Assembly (NCBI RefSeq): GCF_036226665.1
Contig: NZ_CP109007.1
Location: 1,962,501-2,026,500 of the forward strand
From: Streptomyces sp. NBC_00691
Lineage (GTDB): Bacteria > Actinomycetota > Actinomycetes > Streptomycetales > Streptomycetaceae
Direction of reading: 5' to 3'
Length of the DNA: 64,000 nucleotides
Position 1 is the first letter of the stretch. Each line of letters begins with the position of its first letter. Positions 43,518-51,922 of this stretch are shown piece by piece. The notes under the pieces were generated by a model, which was not told the origin of the DNA, made no database searches, and was given only the letters and a program-made list of their open reading frames with translations. A program made the translations under genes and the position numbers.

Positions 43518-44273
43518 ATGGATCTTGGGATGAAGGACCGTGTGTACGTGGTGACCGGGGCGACGCGGGGGCTCGGCCGGGCCTCCGCGGAGGCGCTGCT
43601 CGCCGAGGGGGCCAAGGTGCTCGTCACCGGCCGCGACGAGAAGACCGTCGCCGAGGCCGTGGCCGAGCTGGGGCCGGGTGCGGCGGGCATCGCAGCCGAC
43701 AACACCGACCCGGAGACCCCGGCGCGGCTCGTCGCCGAGGCGCGGGCGCGGTTCGGCGGCTTCGACGGCATCCTCATCAGCGTCGGCGGTCCGGCGCCCG
43801 GCTTCGCGGCCGACAACAGCGACGAGGACTGGGCCACCGCGTTCGACACCGTCTTCCTCGGGGCCGTACGACTGGCCCGCGCGGCCGCCGAGACGCTCGG
43901 CGAGGGCGGCGTCATCGGCTTCGTCCTGTCCGGCTCGGTCCACGAGCCGATCCCCGGTCTGACCATCTCCAACGGTCTGCGCCCGGGGCTCGCGGGCTTC
44001 GCGAAGTCCCTCGCCAACGACCTCGGCCCGAGCGGGGTGCGCGTCATCGGCCTGCTGCCCAGCCGGATCGACACGGACCGGGTGCGGTTCCTGGACTCGC
44101 TCTCGGGCGACGCGGACGCGACCCGCGCGGCCAACGAGGCCGCCATCCCGCTGCGCCGCTACGGGACCCCGGAGGAGTTCGGGCGGACGGCGGCGTTCCT
44201 GCTGTCGCCGGCCGCCTCGTACCTCACGGGTCTGATGCTCCCGGTGGACGGCGGGGCGCGCGCCGGGTTCTGA
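43518..44273 (+). CDS. Atypical SDR family protein
   Basis: The 251-residue protein has the cofactor motif TGATRGLGRASAEALL and SVGGPAPGF, and ends MLPVDGGARAGF. The usual catalytic YxxxK is replaced: the matching stretch is LTISNGLRPGLAGFAKS, with Asn/Ser in place of Tyr and Arg in place of Lys. The same SNGLR form occurs in a distinct branch of 3-oxoacyl-ACP-reductase-like SDRs. It may bind NAD(P) without acting as a classical reductase. ATG at 43518, five bases after the GH15 stop. Confidence 0.85.
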   Translation: MDLGMKDRVYVVTGATRGLGRASAEALLAEGAKVLVTGRDEKTVAEAVAELGPGAAGIAADNTDPETPARLVAEARARFGGFDGILISVGGPAPGFAADNSDEDWATAFDTVFLGAVRLARAAAETLGEGGVIGFVLSGSVHEPIPGLTISNGLRPGLAGFAKSLANDLGPSGVRVIGLLPSRIDTDRVRFLDSLSGDADATRAANEAAIPLRRYGTPEEFGRTAAFLLSPAASYLTGLMLPVDGGARAGF

Positions 44274-44276
44274 ACC

Positions 44277-44864
44277 TCAGGCGACCCTGCGGGCCCGGTG
44301 CTTCACCGCCCGCAGGCGTGCCTCGGTGGGCAGCGCGGGCAGGCCGGTGGAGGTCCGCGCGTGGGCCAGGGCCCGGGTGCTGAGCGTGGTCAGGGCGGCC
44401 CCCGGGGAGGCGTGCGGCTCCAGGAGGAGCGCGACGCGGGTCCGGGGGGCGGCCCGGCGGCCGGTGAGGGAGACCCGGGCCTTGGCCACCCCGTCCTGGG
44501 CCGTGGCGTCCGCCTCCAGGACGCCCTCCAGGGCCCGGCCGCGCAGCACCGCGACCTCGCCGTCGCCGCTGTCGACGACGACCTCGGCGAGCCGGGCACG
44601 GCGGAACTGGACGAGGAGCCACCACAGCGCGAGCAGGACGACGATGCCGAGGACCGCGATGACCACCGGCCACCACCAGCCCTCGTCGCGCCAGCGCTGC
44701 CGGTCGGCGGCGGACAGCAGCACGTCCGAGGGGCCCGACCAGGGCCACCAGGACGGGACGGACAGATCGAGGGCGGCGGCGAGGACTCCCCCTCCGCCGA
44801 CGACGAGCAGCAGCCCGGCGAGGCCGAGCAGGACGCGGTTGACGCGCCGGAGGACGACCGTCAC
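44277..44864 (-). CDS. AmaP-like membrane anchor of the Asp23 cluster
   Basis: The 195-residue protein has two N-terminal membrane helices (about residues 11-33 and 62-85) and a soluble C-terminal part with LAEVVVDSGDGEVAVLRGRALEGVLEADA, resembling AmaP (Asp23 membrane anchoring protein). GTG at 44864 has GAAGAGG upstream; a GTG at 44894 overlapping the previous stop (GTGA) is the alternative. It ends the leftward envelope-stress gene set. Its stop faces the SDR stop only three bases away. Confidence 0.75.
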   Translation of the reverse strand: MTVVLRRVNRVLLGLAGLLLVVGGGGVLAAALDLSVPSWWPWSGPSDVLLSAADRQRWRDEGWWWPVVIAVLGIVVLLALWWLLVQFRRARLAEVVVDSGDGEVAVLRGRALEGVLEADATAQDGVAKARVSLTGRRAAPRTRVALLLEPHASPGAALTTLSTRALAHARTSTGLPALPTEARLRAVKHRARRVA

Positions 44865-44890
44865 CGGGGCACCTCTTCGTGGTTCATGGC

Positions 44891-45586
44891 TCACGCCTTC
44901 CTGGGCGGCCGGGCCACCCGTACGGTCAGCGCGGGCGGGTGGGCGAGTCCCAGCTCTTCGATGCCGGCGGCGAGGGCCGTCTCCACGTCGGCACTGACCT
45001 CGTCGAGCGCCCGGAAGTGCGAGAGGGCCCTGACCGCCACCTTGGAGCGACCCATCCGGACCCGGACGGACTGCACGCCGGAGACCTCCATGGCCCGGTC
45101 CCGCAGGGCCAGGGCCGCGGCCTCCCGGTCGAGTCCGGCCCGTACGTCCGCGTGTTCGCGGCGCATCGGGAGGACGGCGCGCAGGCCGGGGGTCAGGGCG
45201 AGGATCAGCAGCCAGAGGCCGAGGACGACCGCGACGGCCGCGCCGACGACGACCCAGGTGTCGTCGAGCGGCCGGGTCGCGAGTCCGTCGGCGAGTTCGC
45301 GCCGCCAGGCCATGGCCTGGCGGTCGGACCGGACGGCCGCCACGTCGTAGAGCAGGAGCCCGGCCCCGCCGAGGACGAGCGCCGCGAGAACCGCGGCCGG
45401 GATGCGGCGGACCGCCCAGAAGCGGCGGACCCGGCGCGCCGGGACGGCGTCGGTGGGGACGGGGACGTCGTCGGAGGGGGAACCGGGGGCCGCGTCGGGA
45501 CGCGGGTCGGTGTCGCCGCGGGCCCGGGTCGGCTCGTCGCCGGGGGCGGGCCCGTGCGCGGGAGGCTGTTCGGGAGGTGTCGTCAT
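44891..45586 (-). CDS. DUF6286-type membrane protein of the Asp23 cluster
   Basis: The 231-residue protein has a disordered Pro/Asp-rich N-terminus (about 1-55), two membrane helices (about 65-85 and 112-135) and a soluble end with SGVQSVRVRMGRSKVAVRALSH and ALTVRVARPPRKA. This matches what is called DUF6286 in actinobacteria. ATG at 45586 overlaps the Asp23 stop (ATGA). Like its neighbour, it probably anchors Asp23 proteins at the membrane. Confidence 0.78.
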   Translation of the reverse strand: MTTPPEQPPAHGPAPGDEPTRARGDTDPRPDAAPGSPSDDVPVPTDAVPARRVRRFWAVRRIPAAVLAALVLGGAGLLLYDVAAVRSDRQAMAWRRELADGLATRPLDDTWVVVGAAVAVVLGLWLLILALTPGLRAVLPMRREHADVRAGLDREAAALALRDRAMEVSGVQSVRVRMGRSKVAVRALSHFRALDEVSADVETALAAGIEELGLAHPPALTVRVARPPRKA

Positions 45587-45942
45587 GAGAGGCGGCCCCT
45601 CGGGGTGGAACGGCGGGTGAGCGGGGAGTGGAGGCGTTCCACCTGGACGGTGACCTCGTGGACCTCGATGCCCACGAGCTGCTCCACGCGTGCGCGTACC
45701 CGTCCCCGGACGGCGCCGCACCGGGCCCCGATGTCGGTGGGGTAGTCGAGGTCGAGGCTCACCGCGACCCGGGCGACGTCCCGGTGGACGACGACCGAGG
45801 CGTGCGGTCCGGAGCCGCCCTCGGGGACGGTGCCCACGGCCTCCCTGGCCGCCTGGGCGGCGATCTTCGCCACGACCCGGTCGGCGATCGAGGTGGCGCC
45901 CCGGTCACGCACCGGGTCCGGGGAGGCCAGGTCGGTTGCCAC
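45583..45942 (-). CDS. Asp23/Gls24 family envelope stress protein (short copy)
   Basis: The 119-residue protein has the Asp23 core: SIADRVVAKIAAQAAREAVGTV, DVARVAVSLDLDYPTDIG and VGIEVHEVTVQVERLH. Start is GTG at 45942, six bases after the stop of the small membrane protein gene. It overlaps the next gene by ATGA. In Gram-positives Asp23 coats the inner membrane through AmaP. Confidence 0.87.
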   Translation of the reverse strand: MATDLASPDPVRDRGATSIADRVVAKIAAQAAREAVGTVPEGGSGPHASVVVHRDVARVAVSLDLDYPTDIGARCGAVRGRVRARVEQLVGIEVHEVTVQVERLHSPLTRRSTPRGRLS

Positions 45943-45948
45943 CCCGGG

Positions 45949-46140
45949 TCACCGCCGCCGGTCGCCGCGGTCGCGGCCCCGGAAGAGGTCGCCGGGTTCG
46001 AGGTCGCCGTCGAGGAAGCGGCCCGCCACGAAGCCGATCGCTCCCAAGGCCGCGACCAGCACAAACGCTCCGAAGCCGCCGAAGTATCCGGCGAAGCCGA
46101 GAGCCATGCCGGCCACCAGGCCGACCACCGCCATGCTCAT
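45949..46140 (-). CDS. Small glycine-rich membrane protein (DUF2273-like)
   Basis: The 63-residue protein has two closely spaced hydrophobic segments (VVGLVAGMALGFAGYFGGFG and FVLVAALGAIGFVAGRFL) and a charged C-terminus. Small DUF2273 proteins sit beside Asp23 genes in many Gram-positives; this one lies between two Asp23 genes. Confidence 0.75.
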   Translation of the reverse strand: MSMAVVGLVAGMALGFAGYFGGFGAFVLVAALGAIGFVAGRFLDGDLEPGDLFRGRDRGDRRR

Positions 46141-46190
46141 TCCTGACCCCTTTCCGAGTCCTCCTGAGCCCCTGTGCCCAACCGTCGGGG

Positions 46191-46667
46191 CTACTGGAGC
46201 CGTGACTCCGGCTCGTCTTCCTCTTCGTCCGGCAGCTTCACGTCGCTGACCGCGATGTTGACCTCGACGACCTCGAGGCCGGTCATGCGCTCCACGGCCG
46301 CGATGACGTTCTCCCGGACGTCGCCGGTGACGTCGGCGATGGAGACGCCGTAGTCGACGACGATCTCCAGGTCGAGCGCGGTCTGCACCTCGCCGACCTC
46401 GGCCTTCACCCCGCGGGTGACGTTCGACTTGGCGCCGCCCCCGCCGGGCACCCGGTCGCGTACGGCGCCGAAGGTGCGGGAGATGCCGCTGCCCATGGCG
46501 TGGACGCCCTCGACGTCACGGGCGGCGAGTCCGGCGATCTTCTCGACGACTCCGTCCGCGATGGTGGTCCGGCCCCGGGTGGCGGGCGCGCCGCCGCCCC
46601 GCTTGGTGACCGAGGTCCGGCGCGGTTCGTCACCGCCGGACTCGGTGGAATACGTACTGTCCGTCAT
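46191..46667 (-). CDS. Asp23/Gls24 family envelope stress protein
   Basis: The 158-residue protein has a disordered N-terminal tail and a full Asp23 domain: TIADGVVEKIAGLAARDVEG, LDLEIVVDYGVSIADV and VIAAVERMTGLEVVEVNIAV, ending in an acidic tail (DEEEDEPESRLQ). AAGGGGCGAAAGG precedes the ATG at 46667. It is the first gene of the leftward Asp23 operon. Confidence 0.92.
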   Translation of the reverse strand: MTDSTYSTESGGDEPRRTSVTKRGGGAPATRGRTTIADGVVEKIAGLAARDVEGVHAMGSGISRTFGAVRDRVPGGGGAKSNVTRGVKAEVGEVQTALDLEIVVDYGVSIADVTGDVRENVIAAVERMTGLEVVEVNIAVSDVKLPDEEEDEPESRLQ

Positions 46668-46760
46668 TACCTTTCGCCCCTTCTAGGATATTTCGGGGTT
46701 CTTCGCCCACATTAAGGGCGCTTACCCGGTCTCGCCCCGGGAATACGGCAGGCTGGGGTA

Positions 46761-47402
46761 ATGACGACAGGTGAGGGTTGGACGGCGGCGGTGCGGGACC
46801 GCCTCGCTCCGGGCAGGCTGCTGCCCCTCGGAGCGGCGGAGGGGGCCTGGATCACCGAGCGGGCGGTGCGCGAGGTACTCGGCCGGGCCGCCTCGGCCGT
46901 ACGGGGTGTGGTGCCCGGCAGACTGCGGATCGGACCGGCGGACGCGGCCGACGATCCGGAATCGGGTGCCGTGATCGTCACGGCCTCGTTCGGCGCCGTC
47001 GCCCGGCGCCCGCTGCCGGAGCTCGTCGGGGAACTGCGGGCGGCGCTGCTCACCGCCGCCGAGGACGGGCTCGGGCTGGTGGTCGGCGCGGTGGACCTCA
47101 GGGTGGCGGAGCTGCTCGACACGGCGCCGGAGCCGGACGCCGGAGCCGCTCCCCCGCCCGGGCCGACCTCGCCCGCGACGGACGACCCCGTGGCGCTCGC
47201 GGCGCTCGGCGTGACGGGAGTCGCGGCGATGACGGACACACTGGGGCCGCCGGTGCGTCGCACGCCCGACGAGGTGCGGGTGGAGGTGGCCGTGACGGCC
47301 GGGGCCCGCCCCCTGGACGTGGCGCGCGCGCTGCGCGCGACGGTGACCGCGCTCGCCCCGGAGGGCGCCGCGGTCACGGTCGTGGTGTCGGACCTGCGCT
47401 AG
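46761..47402 (+). CDS. Conserved protein, possibly a tandem Asp23-like fold
   Basis: The 213-residue protein is divergent from the Asp23 operon. Its first half (WITERAVREVLGRAASAVRG, then VVGAVDLRVAELL) and second half (LGVTGVAAMTDTLG, then VRVEVAVTAGARPLDVARAL and VTVVVSDL) each look like a weak Asp23-type alpha/beta unit, joined by a Pro-rich linker (about 120-145). The relation is by eye only. The TAG stop is part of the left end of the palindromic element that follows. Confidence 0.7.
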   Translation: MTTGEGWTAAVRDRLAPGRLLPLGAAEGAWITERAVREVLGRAASAVRGVVPGRLRIGPADAADDPESGAVIVTASFGAVARRPLPELVGELRAALLTAAEDGLGLVVGAVDLRVAELLDTAPEPDAGAAPPPGPTSPATDDPVALAALGVTGVAAMTDTLGPPVRRTPDEVRVEVAVTAGARPLDVARALRATVTALAPEGAAVTVVVSDLR

Positions 47403-47576
47403 GGCCTGTCGTCAAAATCCCGTCGTCGCCCGGAGGGCGGCCCCGCGGCGTCTGGTGCGTGCTCTCGGTGTGCCGGGAGGAAGCCCTCGTACTGGACGTA
47501 CTCGGGCTTTCGCCCGGTGCGGCGAGAGTGCGTGCCAGGCGTCGCGGGGCAGACGGGAGTTTGACGACAGGCCCTA
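47400..47576. mobile_element. MITE-like 177-bp palindromic element
   Basis: The element has 25-base terminal inverted repeats (47400-47424 and 47552-47576) that match at 24 of 25 positions, from TAGGGCCTGTCGTCAAA inwards. Both ends sit in CTAG, suggesting TA target use. The inside is also nearly self-complementary (for example 47439-47466 against 47523-47550), so the whole element can fold into one long hairpin. It carries no gene. I recall the same TGTCGTCAAA ends recurring between Streptomyces genes. The left end supplies the stop codon of the gene before it. Confidence 0.8.
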
Positions 47577-47602
47577 GGGCAGGCGGCGGGCGCGGGCAGG
47601 CG

Positions 47603-48403
47603 TCAGTCGCCGAGGCCCGCGAGGTCGCGCAGGCGGCGGGCCTGGGCGGCGCGCTCCGCGACGCGCTGCTCCTCGTACGAGCGGCCGGAGACGCCCTGGA
47701 GGAGCGCCTTGGTCTCGGTGACCGCGTCGCGCGGCGCCGCGAGCAGGGCGGCGCCGAGGTCCCGTACCGCCGCGTCGAGCTCGTCGGCGGGGACGGACAG
47801 GTTGGCGAGACCGATGCGCTCGGCCTCCTCCGCGTGGACGAAGCGGCCGGTGGCGCAGATCTCCAGCGCGCGAGCGTAGCCGACGAGCGAGACGAGCGGG
47901 TGCGTCCCGGTCAGGTCCGGGACGAGACCCAGGCTGGTCTCGCGCATGGCGAACTGCACGTCCTCGGCGACGACCCGCAGGTCGCAGGCGAGAGCGAGCT
48001 GGAAGCCCGCGCCGATGGCGTGTCCCTGGACGGCCGCGATCGACACGAGGTCGCTGCGGCGCCACCAGGTGAACGCCTCCTGGTACTCGGCGATGACCGC
48101 GTCGAGGTCCGCGTCGGAACCACGCGCGAGATCGAGGAAGGACGGCTCTCCGTCGAAGCCCTCGGGCGTGAACGCCTGCCGGTCGAGTCCGGCGGAGAAG
48201 GACTGTCCCTCACCGCGCAGAACGACGACCCGCACGCTGCCGGGCAACGACCGGCCGGCTTCTGTCAACGCCCGCCACAGAGCGGGAGACTGAGCGTTGC
48301 GCTTCGCCGGATTGGTCAGGGTCACCGTGGCAACGGCGTCCTCGACGGTGAGCCGTACACCGTCCTTGTCGAATACGAGCTCAGAGTCGTCGAGCGTAGT
48401 CAT
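47603..48403 (-). CDS. Enoyl-CoA hydratase/isomerase family protein
   Basis: The 266-residue crotonase-family protein has LTNPAKRNAQSPALWRAL, the oxyanion-hole motif GQSFSAGLD and AVQGHAIGAGFQLALACDLRV. The glutamates that act in classical hydratases are partly kept (MRETSLGLVPDLTG has Glu but Asp at the second site), so hydratase or isomerase cannot be decided. ATG at 48403 follows CGGAGGCGCCCC. Confidence 0.92.
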   Translation of the reverse strand: MTTLDDSELVFDKDGVRLTVEDAVATVTLTNPAKRNAQSPALWRALTEAGRSLPGSVRVVVLRGEGQSFSAGLDRQAFTPEGFDGEPSFLDLARGSDADLDAVIAEYQEAFTWWRRSDLVSIAAVQGHAIGAGFQLALACDLRVVAEDVQFAMRETSLGLVPDLTGTHPLVSLVGYARALEICATGRFVHAEEAERIGLANLSVPADELDAAVRDLGAALLAAPRDAVTETKALLQGVSGRSYEEQRVAERAAQARRLRDLAGLGD

Positions 48404-48536
48404 GGGGCGCCTCCGGTTACGGTGCAGCACACTGCATGCGAAATGCTAAGTGACTGCACAGTAACCACCTGGCCGGCGCGATGGCCGACCGGGTGGCCAC
48501 CGCGAGATCCGGTGGCCCGGTCGAGGCGTCCTTGTG

Positions 48537-48758
48537 TCAGGCCGAGGCGGCTTTCTTGCCCCGGGTCGCTCCGCCGCGTCCACGCAGCGTGACTCCGGAC
48601 TCACTGAGCATCCGATGGACGAATCCGTAGGAGCGGCCCGTTTCCTCGGCCAGCGCCCGGATACTCGCACCGGAGTCGTACTTCTTCTTCAGGTCTGCCG
48701 CGAGCTTGTCGCGCGCGGCGCCGGTCACCCGGCTGCCCTTCTTCAGAGTCTCGGCCAC
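48537..48758 (-). CDS. Small helix-turn-helix DNA-binding protein
   Basis: The 73-residue basic protein has ARDKLAADLKKKYDSGASI then RALAEETGRSYGFVHRMLSE, a helix-turn-helix with a recognition helix around residues 40-52, and a Gly/Arg/Lys tail (RGRGGATRGKKAASA). GTG at 48758 is fixed by AGGAGG five bases upstream. Highly conserved form in Streptomyces as I recall; a nucleoid-associated or regulatory role is likely but unproven. Confidence 0.85.
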   Translation of the reverse strand: MAETLKKGSRVTGAARDKLAADLKKKYDSGASIRALAEETGRSYGFVHRMLSESGVTLRGRGGATRGKKAASA

Positions 48759-49099
48759 CCGTGCCTCCTCATGGGAAGTGCGCTCTGGACTTCTCATGAT
48801 CACCCCTCCCGTCCGTCCTGGCCACCCATTCGACAAGGTCCATGCCGCCGGGTTTGTGGACGAGCGCGCGATCGTCACGACCGGAAGGTCAGATTCCGCT
48901 GGGTCTGAATCCGGGCTCCGGGGCGCCCGGTGCGGGAATCAGCAGGTCAGCGAGACAGGGGGACACACGTACGGCGCGGGTCTGCCGGAAGGATTCGGCA
49001 GAGCACCGCGCCGGGGTGTACGAGACGCCCTCACTCAGATGAAGGATCACCCGTGGGCCGAATGATCCAGCCGGGCATGATCACCCGGCTCTCTCCGGG
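48759..49099. other. Intergenic region without recognised gene
   Basis: This 341-base stretch is leader sequence of the small HTH gene and the 3' flank of the ABC-F gene. It contains AGGTCAGATTCCGC and GGGTCTGAATCCGG, an imperfect direct repeat at about 48887-48915. No convincing gene or strong hairpin. Confidence 0.35.
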
Positions 49100-50698
49100 T
49101 CAGGCGAGCGCGACCAGGTCCGCGTAGTCCGGGCCCCACAGGTCCTCGACGCCGTCCGGGAGCAGGATGATCCGCTCCGGCTCCAGCGCGTCGACCGCGC
49201 CCTCGTCGTGGGTGACGAGGACGACGGCGCCCTTGTAGGTCCGCAGGGCCCCGAGGATCTCCTCGCGGCTGGCCGGGTCCAGGTTGTTGGTGGGCTCGTC
49301 GAGGAGCAGCACGTTCGCCGAGGAGACGACCAGGGTGGCCAGGGCCAGACGGGTCTTCTCGCCGCCGGAGAGCACTCCGGCAGGCTTGTCGACGTCGTCG
49401 CCGGAGAAGAGGAAGGAGCCGAGCGTCTTGCGGACCTGGACGAGGTCGAGGTCGGGCGCGGCCGAGCGCATGTTCTCCAGGACGCTGCGCTCGGGGTCGA
49501 GCGTCTCGTGCTCCTGGGCGTAGTAGCCGAGCTTGAGACCGTGGCCCGGGGTCACCTCGCCGGTGTCGGGCCTCTCGGCGCCGGCGAGCAGCCGGAGCAG
49601 CGTGGTCTTGCCCGCGCCGTTGAGGCCGAGGATGACGACGCGCGAGCCCTTGTCGATCGCGAGATCCACATCGGTGAAGATTTCGAGCGAACCGTAGGAC
49701 TTGGAGAGCCCCTCGGCCGTCAGCGGGGTCTTGCCGCAGGGCGCGGGGTCGGGGAAGCGGAGCTTGGCGACCTTGTCGGAGGCGCGCACCGCCTCCAGGC
49801 CGGAGAGCAGGCGCTCGGCCCGCTTGGCCATGTTCTGCGCGGCCACGGTCTTGGTGGCCTTGGCGCGCATCTTGTCGGCCTGCGAGTTGAGGGCCGCGGC
49901 CTTCTTCTCGGCGTTCTGGCGCTCGCGCTTGCGGCGCTTCTCGTCGGCCTCGCGCTGCTGCTGGTAGAGCTTCCAGCCCATGTTGTAGACGTCGATGGTG
50001 GAGCGGTTGGCGTCCAGGTAGAAGACCTTGTTGACCACGGTCTCGACGAGGTCGACGTCGTGGGAGATCACGATGAAGCCGCCGCGGTAGCTCTTCAGGT
50101 AGTCGCGCAGCCAGACGATGGAGTCGGCGTCGAGGTGGTTGGTCGGCTCGTCGAGGAGGAGCGTGTCGGCGTCCGAGAAGAGGATCCGGGCGAGCTCGAC
50201 CCGACGGCGCTGACCGCCGGAGAGGGTGTGCAGCGGCTGACCGAGGACCCGGTCGGGCAGACCCAGCGCGGCGGCGATGGTGGAGGCCTCGGCCTCGGCC
50301 GCGTACCCGCCCTTGGTCAGGAACTCGGTCTCCTGGCGCTCGTACTGCCGCATCGCCTTCTCGCGGGTGGCGCCGGCGCCGGTGGCGATGCGCTCCTCGT
50401 TCATCCGCATCTTCTTGAGGAGGACGTCGAGGCCGCGGGCGGAGAGGATGCGGTCGCGGGCCAGGACGTCGAGGTCGCCGGTGCGCGGGTCCTGCGGGAG
50501 GTAGCCGACCTCGCCGGAGCGGGCGATCTGGCCGGCGGCGGGGACACCCTCGCCCGCGAGGCACTTGGTGAGGGTGGTCTTGCCCGCGCCGTTGCGGCCG
50601 ACGAGGCCGATGCGGTCGCCCTTGGCGACGCGGAAGGAAGCGGACTCGATGAGGACTCGGGCGCCGGCGCGCAGCTCGATGCCGGAAGCGGTGATCAC
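49100..50698 (-). CDS. ABC-F family ATPase
   Basis: The 532-residue cytoplasmic protein has two ABC domains and no membrane part. Domain 1 has GRNGAGKTTLTKCL and LSGGQRRRVELARIL; domain 2 has GLNGAGKTTLLRLL and LSGGEKTRLALATL. A charged linker with Arg/Lys/Glu repeats (EADEKRRKRERQNAEKKAA) joins them. ABC-F proteins bind the ribosome and some give antibiotic resistance; this form looks like the housekeeping actinobacterial type. The GTG at 50698 follows GGAGTCTGTCC. Confidence 0.93.
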   Translation of the reverse strand: MITASGIELRAGARVLIESASFRVAKGDRIGLVGRNGAGKTTLTKCLAGEGVPAAGQIARSGEVGYLPQDPRTGDLDVLARDRILSARGLDVLLKKMRMNEERIATGAGATREKAMRQYERQETEFLTKGGYAAEAEASTIAAALGLPDRVLGQPLHTLSGGQRRRVELARILFSDADTLLLDEPTNHLDADSIVWLRDYLKSYRGGFIVISHDVDLVETVVNKVFYLDANRSTIDVYNMGWKLYQQQREADEKRRKRERQNAEKKAAALNSQADKMRAKATKTVAAQNMAKRAERLLSGLEAVRASDKVAKLRFPDPAPCGKTPLTAEGLSKSYGSLEIFTDVDLAIDKGSRVVILGLNGAGKTTLLRLLAGAERPDTGEVTPGHGLKLGYYAQEHETLDPERSVLENMRSAAPDLDLVQVRKTLGSFLFSGDDVDKPAGVLSGGEKTRLALATLVVSSANVLLLDEPTNNLDPASREEILGALRTYKGAVVLVTHDEGAVDALEPERIILLPDGVEDLWGPDYADLVALA

Positions 50699-50964
50699 GG
50701 ACAGACTCCAGGGCGATGGGAAACGGCGGAAGGACGACTGAGGGAGGGCTTCGACGCCGCTAATGCACGGGGAGAATGGCCATACGGCCAGTCTAACGGG
50801 CCCCTGCAACTGCTTTTCGGCCATGAGGCGCCCCGGGGTGCGATCGGAGCTTTCTCACATAACCTCCCCTGTCTGAACAAAAGGGGCGAGTACGTGGAGA
50901 TCGATCGATACTCGGCGCAGGGCGGCGGCCTCTGCCGCGGCTGTGACGCGGAGGGTGGTGGACC

Positions 50965-51855
50965 GTGCAGTTCGACGACGACGCCGATCTGGACACCTCG
51001 GAGGTCAAGGACGTCCGGAGCAGCCGCATCCCGGGCGGGAAGGCGACCGTCGGCGGCGGCATCATCGGCTTCATCGCCCTGATCCTGGGCCTGTTCCTCG
51101 GGGTGGGGCCGGACCAGCTCGGGCTCTCCTCGGGCGGTGACGAGCCGGTGGCCAGCTCCTCCGGAGCCGGGCAGGTGGCACAGACCTGCAAGAAGGGCTC
51201 GGACGCCAACACCCGCGAGGACTGCCGGATCGTCGCCGTCGTCAACAGCGTCCAGGACTTCTGGCGCGGCGAGTACGCCCGCCGGGGCGGCACCTACGGG
51301 AGCGCCGACACCGTGATGTTCAGCCAGCGGGTCCCGACCGCCTGCGGTTCCGCGACCTCGGCCGTGGGTCCCTTCTACTGCCCCGGCGACCGGCAGGTCT
51401 ATCTGGACCTCGGCTTCTTCGACGAGCTGCGCACCAAGTTCGGGTCGAGCGGCGGACCGTTCGCCCAGGCGTACGTGGTGGCGCACGAGTACGGCCACCA
51501 CATCCAGAACCTGATGGGGACCCTGAGCCGTGCCCAGGACGGGCGGACCGGCGCGAACTCCAACGCCGTGCGGGTCGAGCTCCAGGCCGACTGCTACGCG
51601 GGGGTGTGGGCCCGGCACGCCACGACCACGCCCGACGACCGCACGGGCCGGCCGCTGCTCACGCGGCTGACGGACGAGGACATCAGGGACGGCCTGGACG
51701 CGGCGGCCGCGGTGGGCGACGACCGGATCCAGGAGAGGTTCCAGGGCCGGGTGACCCCGGAGAACTGGACCCACGGCTCCGCCGCCCAGCGCCAGCAGTG
51801 GTTCTACGAGGGCTACCGGACGGGCGACATGGCGCGGTGCAACACCTTCCGCTGA
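50965..51855 (+). CDS. Neutral zinc metallopeptidase (YpfJ family)
   Basis: The 296-residue protein has one N-terminal membrane helix (about residues 30-47) and a YpfJ-type domain outside the membrane with the zinc motif AHEYGHHIQN and ELQADCYAGVWA. Four or more cysteines suggest disulfides. GTG at 50965 has GGAGGGTGGTGGACC upstream. Substrate unknown. Confidence 0.93.
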   Translation: MQFDDDADLDTSEVKDVRSSRIPGGKATVGGGIIGFIALILGLFLGVGPDQLGLSSGGDEPVASSSGAGQVAQTCKKGSDANTREDCRIVAVVNSVQDFWRGEYARRGGTYGSADTVMFSQRVPTACGSATSAVGPFYCPGDRQVYLDLGFFDELRTKFGSSGGPFAQAYVVAHEYGHHIQNLMGTLSRAQDGRTGANSNAVRVELQADCYAGVWARHATTTPDDRTGRPLLTRLTDEDIRDGLDAAAAVGDDRIQERFQGRVTPENWTHGSAAQRQQWFYEGYRTGDMARCNTFR

Positions 51856-51922
51856 TCGCCCGGGGGGACTGCCAGACTGAGACCCGGGTCACATTCGACC
51901 GGATCGAGAGGAAGTGATCGGG

